Assembly: GCA_030068075.1 (NCBI GenBank)
Contig: CM057828.1
Coordinates: 110,783,699 to 110,847,698 of the forward strand
Direction of reading: 5' to 3'
DNA: 64,000 nucleotides
DNA from: Paguma larvata
Lineage: Eukaryota; Chordata; Mammalia; Carnivora; Viverridae
Notes under the pieces: model-generated
The model's input: only the letters and a program-made list of their open reading frames with translations
What the model was told of the DNA's origin: nothing
Databases searched by the model: none
Made by a program: the position numbers and the translations under genes
Shown: piece by piece, positions 1 through 12,594 of the stretch
How positions within the stretch are numbered: the first letter of the stretch is position 1
Layout of the letters: the number at the start of each line of letters is the position of its first letter

Positions 1-204
1 TAATGTTTATTTTTGAGAGAGACAGAACACAAGTGGATGAGGGACAGAGAGAGAGAGGGAGGGAGGGAGACACAGAATCTGAAGCAGGCTCCAGGCCCTG
101 AGCTGTCAGCACAGAGCCCAGTGTGGGGCTCGAACTCACAGACTGCGAGATCATGACCTGAGCTGAAGTCAGACGCATAACCGACTGAGCCACCCAGGCG
201 CCCC
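1..204 (-). mobile_element. Can-SINE (SINEC felid type), cut by window edge
   Basis: Read on the minus strand it is a full felid SINE: head GGGGCGCCTGGGTGGCTCAG ending at 204, pyrimidine-rich middle, and CTCAAAAATAAACATTA at the left edge. The A tail and left target-site copy lie outside the window. Confidence 0.93.
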
Positions 205-350
205 TTAAATAATCTATTTTAAAATTAAGCCGTAAGACACAGAAAATGCTAAAGACCTTATTTAACAAACATCTATTCTGTACCCAGTGTAAGCCTGACT
301 CTGACAGGTGTTTGAGTGGACCCCACACGGTGACAGTTTTGTAAATTTCT

Positions 351-389
351 CCCCTCCCTCCCTCCCTCCCTCCTTCCCTCCCTCCCTCC
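351..389. repeat. (CCCT)n microsatellite
   Basis: About ten units, broken once by CCTT. Confidence 0.9.
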
Positions 390-1036
390 GTGTAAATCAA
401 GCACGGATATCTACTGGCTCCCATATGTGATGTCCGTTCCCCGCTCACTTGTGTGTTCCCTCACATGGCTGTAAGGCCAAGAATATATTTTTTAATACCT
501 TTGGGGAAATAAGACGAGATCAAATTTTTCTTCTTTAAAAAACGAGACCTAACAATTTGCATTTTAAAAAGTTAACAATGGGACGTTTTATAAAAACATG
601 CCGAACACATTAATACAGGGTGGGAAAAAGATAAGAAAAACAAAGAGGAATGTGAGAGCTCAAATAAATTGTGTGGACAAGTTCAACGAGACAAGCAGGG
701 TCTTTATACCGAGCCCCTGGGAAAACAGGACCGAGGGGAGACAGAAGCTACACTTGCTAACAGCTCCAGGTCTTATCACAGAAAAGAGACATGGTATAAA
801 CGAAACAGCTGATAAAAAACCGGGGAATAACTGAAATGTGAACATGTGAGAACAACACGTCTAAGGGAAAGCAGGCAAGCCCATTCACTGAGTACATAAA
901 AGCTAGCGATGGAAACAGTCAGGAGACATTTCTAGTAGTGCACTCATGACTCTTTTTCAACCACAACAGAAAATACTGTCCTCCTTCTTAAAAAAGTAAA
1001 GGCCTGCGTAGAATGGCAATATTTGACATGACTTTT

Positions 1037-1240
1037 TTAAAGTTTATTCATTGAGGGGGGGGTAATGCATGCACAAGTGGGGGAGGGGCAGAGAGAGAGG
1101 AAGAGAGAGAATCCCAAGCAGGCTCCATGCTGTCAGCACAGAGCCCAAGGTGGGGCTCGAACTCACAAATCGTGAGGTCAGGACCTGAGCAGAAACCAAG
1201 AGATGGACGCTTAAGCAGCTGAACTACCCAGGAGCTCCTC
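1037..1240 (-). mobile_element. Can-SINE
   Basis: Antisense SINE with degraded head (GAGCTCCTGGGTAGTTCAGC). It is flanked by 13-bp target-site copies at 1024-1036 and 1241-1253 (TGACRTGACTTTT, one difference). Confidence 0.9.
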
Positions 1241-2460
1241 TGACGTGACTTTTAACCATGGTTTCACACGTTCCCGGGTTATCTCAGTGGACTCCAGGGT
1301 CCTAAGCTGTACCAACTTGTTATTACCCAGGCACAGGGCAACCTAGCTCTGTGTCGATACTAGTGGGCATGGCAGAGATGGCCTCCCTCCTCCATGAACA
1401 AATTCCTGAGCCTGGTTCCCCCCCAGGGAGCCAACCGTGCCTCCCCGTGGAGGCCTACATGGAGGGTGGGAGGTTCTACTAAAGTGGTCTCCAGGTCCAG
1501 TGATTTCTTCCAGTTAGCAAGTCTGCCAGCCTAGCAGATGCTGGTGCCGCCCACCCCCGGTGGGCATGTCCTGGACCAGGGGACAACTGTGGCACTTTGC
1601 CAATGCCATTCCTTCAAAAGCCACTCCCCAGTCCAGATGCACAATCTGAGCATAAAAGTGGAACCGTCACTTACAGAGCCTCGCTAGATTGGCAGACCCC
1701 GTACTCCTCGAGGGAGCAGCTCTTCTCTTCTAGATTGGCAGAGGCATTGGGGCGTCCCTTTAGACCGACTCACATCCACCAGCCGCAGTGTGAGATGTTT
1801 GACATGTTTCTGTGAGAGGGTCAGCCATCCACTGCTACAGAATTTGCTCTTAATGCTCTCTGGGCCCGGAAGCCTGTAATTTTATTTTTCAGTGTGCCTC
1901 AGTATATTCGATATACTACACTGGGTAAGTAACCCTCTGACACAGGGTAATAAAAAGGTACTTTTGAAAAGGGGAAAAAGGAGGTCAAGGGAAGATTAGG
2001 CCTGACATACGGAGGTTAGCATAAATATCAGTCAGAAAAGACAAGGCTGCTCTGGAAACATTATAGATGAGTATCACTATTTAGCAAAACTTCAATCTGA
2101 ATGAGAATTGTAAGTTGCATTTACTGCCGGTTCCTAATCACCTTCTGATGAATGTCTGAGCTTCTGGAAGACAGGAGGGGACAGAGCAGAGGGGAAAGAG
2201 ATGGTCAGGCCAGAGGGAGCCCTGTGAACCTGTACCCGCCCCGCAGGGAGGGCTACTCTGAGTCCACAGGGCTGACGGGAGTGTCGGTGACTTTGGACTT
2301 CTCAGTCAGCCCACGGGGAGAGCGTGGCAAGCCGCCAGGGAGCGTGAGCCCCCGGCCCGGGCGCTGGCTTTCCAATCAGAGCCTTCCGCAAGACACTTTG
2401 CTTCGCTTTGCCTCTCATTCTTCATTTATACTCAAGGGACAGGAGTAGTTCCTTCCTTTT

Positions 2461-2575
2461 TGAGTTTGTTGGGAGGGCTTAATGAGATAATACATTTAAA
2501 CTGTTTAGCAGAGTGTCTAACACACAATAAGCCCTTGTTGTTTTAAACAATCATTACTATTATTAACCCAATTAA
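2461..2575 (+). mobile_element. MIR 3' fragment
   Basis: GGGCTTAATGAGATAATACA followed by GTTTAGCAGAGTGTCTAACA and CACAATAAGCCCTTGTTG matches the 3' half of MIR in sense orientation. Confidence 0.65.
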
Positions 2576-4531
2576 AATAAATTCTCAGCAGAGTAGATAA
2601 TTTTGAAATTCTTTTCCTCACATCAAGGAAGGAGGTAAGGGGCACAAAGGAAAGAGAGAAGAACTGAGTGTTTGTCTTATGTGATGATTATTTTAGGTCC
2701 GTATTGTCTTTTTCGAAGTTGTAATCAATGGGCCTTCACAATAACAGGAAATAATGATATAGCTGACTGTCATAACAAGACTCTGCCCCTCCGGTGATGG
2801 CTGGTCTCTAAGGAAGAAGCTACACCCGTTTCCACGATGACGATGTAGAACAAAACCAATATTTAGTTTATTCCAACAAAGCAGGAAGAGCAAGCTCTGA
2901 TCCGTTTTTTGCACATAACTCCAATAGGGGAGGCAGATTGTCTCAGCATTTTCCTACTTTCTCTTTAACAGGGATATACTTTTCCCAAGTTAAAATTTCT
3001 TCACTAGTGTAATCCATACACTGGCACATCGACAATGAAACAAAACCACCCCGAGTTCCTCACTTCCCTTTCACGAGTCCGTCAGCACCCCCACACTCAC
3101 GTGGATATCTGTGGAGAACTCTCTGTGCCTCAGAAGAAAAGCTTAGTGCAGTGAAGAGTGACAGAGGGAGCCCCCAAGGAAGGTAAACCAGAGCCAGAAG
3201 GGGCCAGAAGGAACCAGTCTGCTCTCTGGGTAGACAGACAAGGACACTGATCCCACAGTTGTGGACATCAAGTACCTGTCCGCACCTCAGCTGGACCCCA
3301 GTCTAAGGCTCTGTGTTCTTCGCCATGAACTCAGAGGTATCATCATGTCTGAAACAAAGTGAACTGGAACTGGAGACCCACTCTGTGCTTTTTTGGACCC
3401 AGGTTTCGTATCCTTACCATCCACTGCCTCTTGCTTGGGTATGTCCTGGCTTCCTTGAGAACCCAACTCCCCAGCTGAAGAAGAAACACAACTTGCAATT
3501 CTCCTCTCGATGAAGGCCCAACTACCAAGACAAATGAAGTTCTAGGCTGTGCTTCTGGAGTCTTCCCATTCATTCTAGAGGCACCTCCTCATCCTCATGT
3601 CTATTCTTGCATGTTTCATGTTCCAAGGGTCCAACCTGCTTCATGTTGGGAAGAATTGGGGACGGTAAAGCACCCTGAGAGTGTGTGCAAGAGAGGGGAC
3701 CAGCTCCAGGTGTTTCTGGAAGGTTGCACTACTTAACAACAAGAAGAAAGCACCCAGAAGAAGGGTTTGTTCTCGAAAAGACAATGGGAAAAATCAGGGG
3801 TCTGCCTCTTCACGTGTGTTCATAAGCTCACCAGCTCAAACAGTTTGTACTCTTCTCTGTGAAGAGGTTGATATAACAACACCTAATAATTAGGATGTGA
3901 AGCAAGCAGCTAAAAGAAAAATAATGTTCGTGGAAATGTAATTTCGTAAAGAAAAAGAGAGTCGTACAAACAGATGTTAAACTTGAAGCATTCCTTCTTG
4001 GGAAACCATTAAAAGCAGGATATGATTTGAGAGCAACTTAGAAAGCCTCTGCGAAGTGCCTGTTTACCATATCCAGTAGCACCATCCAGAACGGACATTT
4101 GCTAATCAAACATAAACCTCCCGAGACGAGGCCCCCGACCGCCACATCAGAGGCTCTTCTAGATTGCTACGTCTCTACGTAATTATGACTGCCGCTGATG
4201 ACAAGAGATAATTACAAGTTATTCTCAGGGTTAACTCACAAACATCTTTACCAGAATTCCTGGGGCCAAGCAGAGAAGAACCTATTATGGTATGCCTTTC
4301 AGATCCAAACTTCTGCTATGTTAAGTTATTTTACAGCTTCCTCTGATTATAGTCTCTCAGAGGAAACACAAGTAAGGAAACCGTGAGTGGCTGATAACAG
4401 TCTTTTACATATTTTAAAGGTAGCTAAGTTATGGCTACTTGCATTTTAAGCATGCAGTTTCCTCCATGTATAGATAACAGCTAGCTTTTCTCCTATGCCC
4501 ACTTCCTCTGTTCTCTCCTTAATCTTGGCAG

Positions 4532-4592
4532 GTGCGTGCATGTGTGTCTGTGCATGTGCGTGCATGTGTGTGTGCACACGTATGCGTGTGTT
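4532..4592. repeat. Impure TG/CATG-rich microsatellite
   Basis: Alternating purine-pyrimidine with TGCATGTG and CGTGCATG blocks and a GTGCACAC palindrome at its centre. Confidence 0.8.
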
Positions 4593-4685
4593 GGCACACG
4601 AGCCTTGGAACAACACAGGAGGTGCATAAATAGCTAAAGTTCGTGCAAGCTGACAAACTAAAGACTACTTCTCCTTACAGTCTTT

Positions 4686-4739
4686 AGATGTAAATGTAAG
4701 CTTTCAGAACACAGATGTAAACGTAAGCTTTCAGAAACA
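4686..4739. repeat. 27-bp tandem duplication
   Basis: AGATGTAAAYGTAAGCTTTC plus seven more bases occurs twice, at 4686 and 4713, with two or so differences. Confidence 0.9.
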
Positions 4740-7700
4740 TCCTTTCCATATTGTCAGAGGGAGGACAGAGAGGCCACATGGTGCACTTGAGAAGTACCTG
4801 TTATCGGTCAGATGGCAAAAATTAGGATACAATCAAAATCTGGCACCAAATCATTTGATAAATGGAATGCCGGCTGGCTGCGGTTTTAGGACGTTCATGG
4901 TTTTCCAGCTATGAAGTGACCTCTGACATGGCCTGTGAGGTTTCTCCTGTACCACGTGGGTGACTTTCGTGCAAAGGCTGCAGCCGGCCCCATCGTCACA
5001 ATCTGCCAACTGAGGCCATTTAGGAGTGGTTTAGCATCAGGAGAAGCTTTCTGGAGTATCTGACCTAAGGAGCAAATGCCAGATCTCTGGAGTTACTAAA
5101 TGAATGGCCTGTGAGGGGAGAACACGTCTGGGGGTACACGGCCAGCACTCACCTCCCTCATCCGCAGCCCCTTCATCGAGGGCAGGTAAAGGTCAGACAT
5201 CCACATCTGGTCATCCCCTCCTCCCCGTCCACCCCGCCTTTCCCCATCCAGCCCCTGTCCCCTGTCCCCGCTGATGGGATAGGGCTGAGACGCACTAACC
5301 AAGGCCAAAGCCCAACTACTGATTCCTTCTCTCAAAAATACAAGACACGGGTGGTAGTCGCCAGGGGTTTTGGGAGCTAAACCGTCCCATAGAGGCAAGA
5401 GGGGAACAAGAATCACCATCAGCCAGAATTACTGGGACGTGGGAACTGTCCGTGACAGGAAGAGGCTGGTCTCCAAAGGAGAGAGCAGAGTGCAGGGAGA
5501 TGCAGAGACAAGGGACGAGGTGGGACAGAGCATGAAAACATCCCCTAGGTGAACAACTCACAACCCTGAGAGAAGTCAACCGGCGACCAACCTTGGTTCC
5601 TAGCTTCCTCATTCCCACGTCAGCAAGGCCCAGCCAGTCTCCATTTCCTCCCTGTGCATGGGCCTCGAGACCCTCCAGTGCAGCTCATGAAAGCTTGCCC
5701 CTTCTCACTCAAGTGGGCTAGTTTCTTGCACCCACAGAACCTACGAAGGAGGGAAACTTTACCCCCAAGGCTGTTTGACCTAGTGGGAGTTTGGCTGAGT
5801 CTGTGATTGGCATTTCCTTCTCCCTTCCTCCCTGTGCGTCCCCCAGGAGTTGGCGTGTGGACAAAGCCGTCAAAACTGCTACCTCAGCGGCCCGGCATGG
5901 AAAGCCAGCGGCCCTCCCTGTCACCGTGGAACCTTCCCACCCCAGCCTCACACAGGCCCTCCCACTGGAAAAACCTCCTCCGCTTTCCATCCCGCTTTGT
6001 CCCAGTGTTCTGAAATCCTCAGCACTTCCACAACTGCCTTGGCGTAGAAAGCACTTGGTTTCATCCAATTCATTAAAAGAAGTTTTTTTGAGTGTTTAAC
6101 AAATACAAAATTCCTTAATAGGAGTTAGCAAAACCAGAGATGAATTAGAAACGGGGTCAGCTTTCAGGAAAGCTGGCAATTCTGGGACAAGGGGATGGCG
6201 CCGGACAAGCACCCGGGAGCCAGTCATTCCCCCTGGGGGAGCTGAAGAAGCCACCAAACTGATGGGTGGGGCTTCCAGGGGGAGGCGGGGAGGAGGGCTC
6301 CGGGTGCTTCTGGGCAGGGCTTAGTGCTCGGGAGCACACGGTGGCCCCACAAGGTTGGCACCCTGGAAGTGAGAGAGGGCACAGAGCAGGCAGGTCGGGC
6401 GTGGAGAAAGAGGCCGGCAGGGCCCATGCAGAGCTGGGGGTTGACATCACAGGTGAAGGGGTCCGAAGGAGCGGCCGAGAGTCCACCCTGGGTGCTTTAA
6501 ATGCTCACACCAGCCCTGACACACCCAGTGCAACACACCCCATGTAGCTGTGGAAGAGAGGTGCCCTCTCCTCACTAATTCGGGTACGTGTACCGGCCGG
6601 AAGTGACTTTTCGTCCTGTCTCCACCACCTGAGTACAAGAGCTCCTCGGCAAGCCAGCGGCTTCTTCAGCTCCCCACACGACACAACCGTCATCCTCTTC
6701 CCGTGTTGGGAGCTCGGTATTACTCGTTGCAGTAAGAGTGCAAGTTCAAAGCACAGCCTCTTCAGCCAAGTTGGGAAACACGCATCCTGCATGTTCGGAA
6801 ATCTAGTCAAGGCTCCATATTTGTGGGTTTTTTTTTTCCCTTAATTTTACTGGCTATAACCAGCCTAACATAAGAAACTCTGTTGTAAGCTGATGTTCAT
6901 TAGTGAGGGAAAGGAAGAAGCACTATCATTCTCACAAGACACTTGATGTTTAAGCCACACCCCAGAGGACGGACAATACTGCCCTCAACAACACACACAG
7001 AGAAGCCGCCTTGTGCACGCGTATCTAATCTAGGTACGACTGGATGCATTCCTGAGGCAGCTCCCCAGACAGGAAAGGGACGCAGCTATGCCCCGGGAGA
7101 CACCGCACATCCCCGCATGCTGCAGAGAGGGCGGAGGACGAGGAAGTGAAAGAGAGAACAGTCCGCCACAGGGCAGGTGTGAAAGGAGCTCAGACCCGGA
7201 CGCCCCTCTCAAACAGGGCCAGGCCACACCCGGGGAGAGCTGACGCAGGTCCGGACATGGCTACGGAGCAGCAGACACTGGCCTGCCTGGCGGCCCAGAG
7301 CCGGCGGCCCAAGCCAGGCTTCCCTCCACTACAGCACCGAGTGGGCAGTCCTGACAGAGTCACCCATGGTCTCTGGGCTTCTTGTCCTTTGGTTGTAAAA
7401 TAGTGACTCTGGCAATGTGCTATCCTAACAGAATAAAACAAACCAACCTTCTTTTGGCCTCTGTCGCCTTCGAAACCACTTTGACCACCCCCTTCTCTGG
7501 GAAGTCCATGAGGCCCTGAGGACTGTCTGGGATCAGGGGACGCCTCTCTATGGCAAACTTCGACCCTCCTGAGAAACAGCAAGAAGAGGGCGCCCTCATT
7601 ATGCTTCCCAGTCGCCCTGATGGCGTGAAGTTGGGGGCCCCACCTGCCCCTCCTGGGCCCCTCCGCCCCTCCAGACCTGGAGCCCGGCCCAGCAGAGTCG

Positions 7701-9748
7701 CTGTGTGGGACAGGCATGCAGCAGGACCCCAGCTGCACTGGTCGCGAGCCTGGAGGCTAGGATTTGGCAGAGTACCATTTACTCATCAGATTCAGAATTC
7801 ACATAAGCCAAAGTGGTGTTGGGTTTGCTTTTTTTCAGTTTTCGGGCTTTAACTATTAGCACCTACTTATTTCCTCTCAAGGCACTTCTTTTCTGCTGAA
7901 ACCCATTCTCCTGCCTGCCTCTCTGTGTGCTTTTCTGTTTGCCTCTTGTTTTCAGTTCTCTATAAGCTACGAAAGAAAGAAAACATTTTTTCAGTTCAAC
8001 CCAGGAAGGCCTGCAGCTGGTGTCTGAGGCTTCGGGCACTGGCGTGGATTTCTGCGGACATGTATGCGTATTCTCTTTTTACCCCACGAGGCAGCCTTCA
8101 ATCTGAAAGCTAGGATACATCTCATAAGTTAATCAGCCAGCCTCGGAACTGGGGGGAAATGGCCAGATCTGCGGAGAACTCGGTCGTCTGTATGAAGACA
8201 TCCCAGTGCTAACACAGGGCCACTGACCTGAGCACGTTGCTCAGGACAGAAAGAAAGACTGCCTACAGATCCGATCATGCCTGCCTACCTAGGGGCTGGG
8301 CCGTGAGCGCCTGTGGTCCCCGAAAACCTGTTAGCACAAAGGAGCTAGGAAGTCCTGAGCAAGTTGGACGAGCGTGGGAGCCGCATGGCCCATACAGAAT
8401 TCTAGAGGGGATTTTACTGCCCCCCACTGTGGGACCCAACTCTGATCTCTGACCCAGCCCTCTGAGATTGAGGGAGACCCCACACAGCCTACAAGGCCCA
8501 TCTGTAGGGATTCCACTGCCCCAGTCTTTACCTCGTTACAAATTGAGCCTTCTGCTCCTCAATAGTTGTTACAACGGTGGAAGAAAGAACTGAATCCGTG
8601 AGTACATATTAAACACACTGTGTATCCAGCACCATAACAAACTCTGTAGGAAATACACAGGAAGGGACAGACAAGGTACAGCCTCAGGGCCCTGAAATCC
8701 AAGGTGGAAGGTACAGGTACACTCAGCACAGAGCTAGAGCAACAGAGGGCAGGACAAAGTCCAGCACAAGTTTGTGTAGTGGTAATTAAGGCTGCCCTAA
8801 TTCTTAGCCAACTCATCTGAAGGCAGCCTCTTCCAAAATCCAGGGAAGGCGTGTTTTGCAGGGAACATGGCCAAAAAAGAGACTTAGGCCGAGACAGTAG
8901 TGGACACAAGTGTGAGTCTGAAGGGCAAGGTTAATTAAAAGCAGCTTTGAGTCCCTTCCCACTGTGGGTGTCCTCATGAACCTGGCCGCTAACCCTTGCC
9001 CCTGGCCAGAGAAATGGTTCTGACCGGAAGCCTGCTTCACTACACTGCACACACTTTGCTTTTATGCCATAATCACAGTGCTGAACGCTCTAAATTTTAA
9101 GAATGGACCCTCTCCCTTCTTCTCCTGAAAGCCGTCAACCAACATGGAAGATCCGTTCTGGGAAAAGGTGACTTTTCACCATGGAAGCCTGCTTCATTCC
9201 CTTTAGACTTAACTCACTCCCCTTTTAGTTTGCTTAGTTGGTTGCTTGGTTGTTTCCCTTGAAGACAGGCCTCTGCCTCCATTGGTTTCTTTGGCCCCTT
9301 TCTTGTCGGTTATGCACAATTACATAATCTGCGCTACAGAGGCGGAGCCCGCCTCCCCCAGGCTGAGCCTGGTCCTAACACGGCCCTGAAGACAAACACA
9401 CTTTTATGAAGTGACGACAAGGGTTTCCTCTAGGTGGAAACTGTGTGGATGAGGGCTACAGGGCTCCCCTCTCATGCTGGCTCTGTGGCAAGCTGCCCAA
9501 ATTCCCTCTTTTTTACCATCCCCCCACCGTTGCCCCCAGCCAACCCACCCTCTTTCTTGTTGTAGGAAAACACCCACAGATCGCAGCTGTATTCAGATGG
9601 GATACCCACATTAGGGCCAGTGTGTGCAAGGGAAAGATGGGTCGGAAGCCAATGAAATTATACAAATATACAAGAAGAAAGGTTTTCTTCTTCACAAATG
9701 GAGGGGGATATATACCACTTTCAGCTCTGTAATGTATGCAGTATTGAA

Positions 9749-9774
9749 ACATACTATAATAACATACTATAATA
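9749..9774. repeat. 13-bp tandem duplication
   Basis: ACATACTATAATA occurs twice without change at 9749-9761 and 9762-9774. Confidence 0.95.
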
Positions 9775-10125
9775 AGAAAGTTTAATGTACTAGGAATTCG
9801 TGCCTTTGACAGGAACTAGCTTTTACAGAGTTTTTAAACGATTCCTAGCTAAGGCACTCTGAGGAGATTATAAGGGAAAACAGAGGGTGGGCATTAAAAG
9901 GCCGTGTGTTTCCCATGACAGAAGTCATCTACGGACCACTGTTTATCGAAGGCCACCCGTGGCCAGGCCCTGTGCTCAATGCCTTGGTACACCCCAAATA
10001 CAGCCATGGAACCAAGTGTTCCTGTCTCTCACTCCCTCCCCACCTTTCTCGGAAGGATCGGACCTGTGCACCCGCTGCCAAATCCCCGAGACAAAAGAAA
10101 ATCGTGGGTACTTGTGGAAGCTTAC

Positions 10126-10406
10126 CCCGCCTCACGAGCTCTAAGAGCAGAAGCACTCTGGGGCTCCCCGTGGACTCTCGGTAGGCGGTGGCTGTCTTCC
10201 GGGGCGCTCACGTGGCCCTTCCCCGAGGACGGCTTACTGCGGGTGGGGGCTGCAGGGCCATCCTCGCACCCATTCAGCAGGCCCTGGCCAGCTCTCTCGC
10301 GGGGCCTGGCTGGCTGGCGGCCCTCGCGGTCACCGTCATGTGGCGCTGGGATGCCTCTTGACAGCTTGTATCCATGAGAAATCAGGAGGTCCTCTACGCT
10401 GTACAT
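10126..10406 (-). CDS. JCAD: JCAD first coding exon (N-terminal 93 codons plus 2 bases)
   Basis: JCAD (KIAA1462) is a large, mostly disordered protein of endothelial cell-cell junctions. From memory of the family, it works with VE-cadherin and actin and affects Hippo/YAP signalling through LATS2. The frame on the minus strand opens MYSVEDLLISHGYKLSR, which I recognise as the JCAD N-terminus. It continues with a basic, Pro/Gly/Ser-rich stretch (GRQPARPRERAGQGLLNG, later SSGKGHVS, HGEPQSAS) and ends REAG. The start is fixed by an in-frame TGA 15 bases upstream of the ATG, which has A at -3. The exon ends GAGGCGGG at 10126, followed by GTAAGC, so the intron falls after the second base of codon 94. 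No frameshift or stop is seen. The protein is about 1,360 residues in human, so only about 7% is encoded here. The remaining exons must lie to the left of base 1, because no long minus-strand frame exists in 1-10125. Confidence 0.92.
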
Positions 10407-10464
10407 AATGCGCTGGCTTCATCGGAGCTCGGCCGCCGGGACCGTCGTGTTGGCAGGACCCACC
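10407..10464 (-). other. JCAD: JCAD exon 2, 5' untranslated part with splice acceptor
   Basis: On the minus strand a pyrimidine-rich run ending CCCTTCAG stops at 10465, a strong acceptor, so the exon should begin with GGTGGGTCC at 10464. That leaves 58 bases of leader before the ATG at 10404-10406. The leader is CpG-rich and carries an out-of-frame ATG at 10420-10422, 16 bases ahead of the real start. An alternative acceptor at CCAG nearer the ATG lacks a pyrimidine tract and is less likely. Confidence 0.7.
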
Positions 10465-11122
10465 CTGAAGGGACAACAGAGTGGGCTCGTGAGGAGTGCC
10501 TGATTCTCCCCATAGCCGTGTCTGACACCTCCTCCTCCTCTTACTCCCACCAAACTGGTCCCTGGTTAGGAACGCGGCACGGTGCCGGCATGGAACATGA
10601 AGGGATGGGGACTGCTCCGCCTAAAATTATGCTCCATCTTACTCAGTGGGGAGGGTGGACGTGGCACGGGCTCTGCAGATGAGGCAGAAAACCTGGGGAT
10701 CCCACCCTCTGCCGGCTACCTCTTGTAGAAGAGTCTGGAATAGTGTTTAAGCAATGAAATGACTAACAGTGTCCACCATTCCCTCGCCCTGGGCATCCGA
10801 TAACAACGGGCATAAGCAGTGAGGACAAAATAAACACAGATGCGGAAGCTGCAATTACTACGTCGAGTTTCTAAAAATAGAAACTGCCAGCGTCCGGCTT
10901 TATCTTCTTATACTTGTCATCTTGTAGCCCTACCTTTTGCTCTCAGAGGGCAGAGTGGGATCTTTAATCACACAGAGCTGTGACCCACCCTGGTGCTCTG
11001 GGTGGCGGCCCCAAACACAGCCGACGTCTCCAGGCTTGTCGTGAGAGGCCACGTCCTGGGCGACCGAGCACGCACACCTGGCACACTACACAGTCCCCAA
11101 CTTCTCCTTTGCAATGTGACAT

Positions 11123-11343
11123 TTTTTAAAATTTTTTGATGTTCATTTATTTTTGAGAGAGAGAGAGATAGATCATGAGTGGGGGGAGGGACAGAGAAAG
11201 AGGGAGACACAGAATCTGAAGCAGGCTCCTGGCTCTGAGCCGTCAGCACAGAGCGCAACGTGGGGCTGGAACCCACAGACCGTGAGATCATGACCTGAGC
11301 TGAAGTTGGATACTTAACCGACTGAGTCACTCAAACGCCCCTC
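11123..11343 (-). mobile_element. Can-SINE
   Basis: Antisense SINE in JCAD intron 1. Target-site copies of CAATGTGAMATTTTT start at 11112 and 11344. A minus-strand frame running from 11330 is SINE-derived. Confidence 0.92.
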
Positions 11344-12199
11344 CAATGTGAAATTTTTAAGACTCCGGTTTCTTGCCAGCAAATCTTAGGGCAGGTCTTC
11401 CATCCAAGAGCCACAGCCAAATCCCACCATGGTAGGTGAATTCAACTCAGGCAACTTCTCTGGGTCAACTGGCCCAGGGCAGCAGGACGACCGCAGAATA
11501 GAAGGAACCTACCCGAGAGCACAGGTGTAAAACCAGGTGGGGCCGCCGTGTTTATTTTTACCCAAGGGAATCTTCCTTCCAGTGTCTTCCGGTCGGTGGG
11601 GAGCAGCCCTGCTCCCCGGAGGCTGGGCCACGGGCCGGGGCAGGGAGTACACAAAGGCCAGGCCTGGACGAGCTAGGCCAGCGCCAGCCCCACTTCGCTG
11701 GTGGACGGAAACGGCGCCGTGGCAGCCCCCTCAAACAATGGCCAGGAAATGCCTGCCGGCCTGTGTGCAGGTGAAAGGGAGACACATGTGCTTCCTGTCG
11801 GGGGGAATTCTTACTGGGGCCCATCCCACAGTTCTGCTGACTGGGCTCGTCACCACATGCCACACGAACCACCGTGGCAGAAAAGTCCAGGCCGTCAGCG
11901 CAGAGAGCGTCGAACTTGGGAAGTCGATGATTTCCCATGAGGTACTGACATTTTACGGAAGGCTGACAAGCCCTGGCAGTTACTGTAGCAGTAGCAAAGT
12001 CTCTGCAGCACTTCGGCCATTCCTGACGCTCCTGCTGTATGTCTCATGGGGGTTGTACCACTTGGGTCATACGCAGAGGAATGGAAGGGCATTTGTTCTT
12101 GGATTCCACTGCAAGTCACTGCACTACAGTCCACAGGGGAAAGTGATGCCATTACAAACACAGGGCTATGGGAACACAGAGGCAAGGCCATGAACACAG

Positions 12200-12340
12200 G
12201 GTCCCTGTTTTGCTCAGGGCTATACCCCCAGCAGCTAGCACATAGTCTGCTCTCAATAAGTAACTGTTGAATGAATGCACAAATATGAGACAGGGACATT
12301 TGAGCTGAGTTTTGAAGAATGATTAGGAGTTTTCTAGATA
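12200..12340 (+). mobile_element. L2-type 3' end fragment and adjoining ancient repeat
   Basis: AGCTAGCACATAGTCTGCTC followed by AATAAGTAACTGTTGAATGAATG is the L2 3' end pattern. The next part (TTTGAGCTGAGTTTTGAAGAA) resembles another ancient mammalian repeat. Confidence 0.6.
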
Positions 12341-12346
12341 AACTGC

Positions 12347-12371
12347 ATGTGTGTGTATGTGTGTGTGTGTA
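12347..12371. repeat. Short (TG)n microsatellite
   Basis: About twelve TG units interrupted once by TA. Confidence 0.85.
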
Positions 12372-12594
12372 TGAGAGAGGGAATTGGCATATAAAATAGA
12401 TCTGGGGTATAATTATCTAGAAGTAAAGAATGGACATAGAAACAAAATCCTGGCAGCCTAGATCAGGGAGGGTCCCCACACTGACTGGCTTGATGTCACA
12501 CAGCCAGTCGGTGCCACAGTTAACACTGGAATTTAGGTCTTATTACACTCAGTTTCTCTCTCTTACTATGCCAGGCTCTTTAAAAGCAAAGTGT

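Larger units (their letters stand above)
1..10125 (-). other. JCAD: JCAD intron 2 (partial), no exon recognised
   Basis: This stretch lies 3' of exon 2 on the minus strand and runs off the window. It holds two SINEs, a CCCT microsatellite, a TG-rich patch, a probable MIR fragment near 2461 and small tandem duplications. Several 60-180 codon frames between 5100 and 7850 occur on both strands of moderately GC-rich DNA; none resembles a known protein or has convincing splice borders. Nothing resembling the large JCAD coding exon is present. Confidence 0.7.

Noticed and set aside
7190..7738. 182-codon minus-strand frame
   Set aside because: It lies in GC-rich DNA with frames open on both strands, shows no known domain, and has no splice or start context. 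It also sits inside JCAD intron 2.
11537..12193. 218-codon plus-strand frame, the longest in the window
   Set aside because: The translation is not recognisable, runs antisense to JCAD, ends in an L2-like repeat and has codon composition like its GC-rich surroundings. It is most likely chance.
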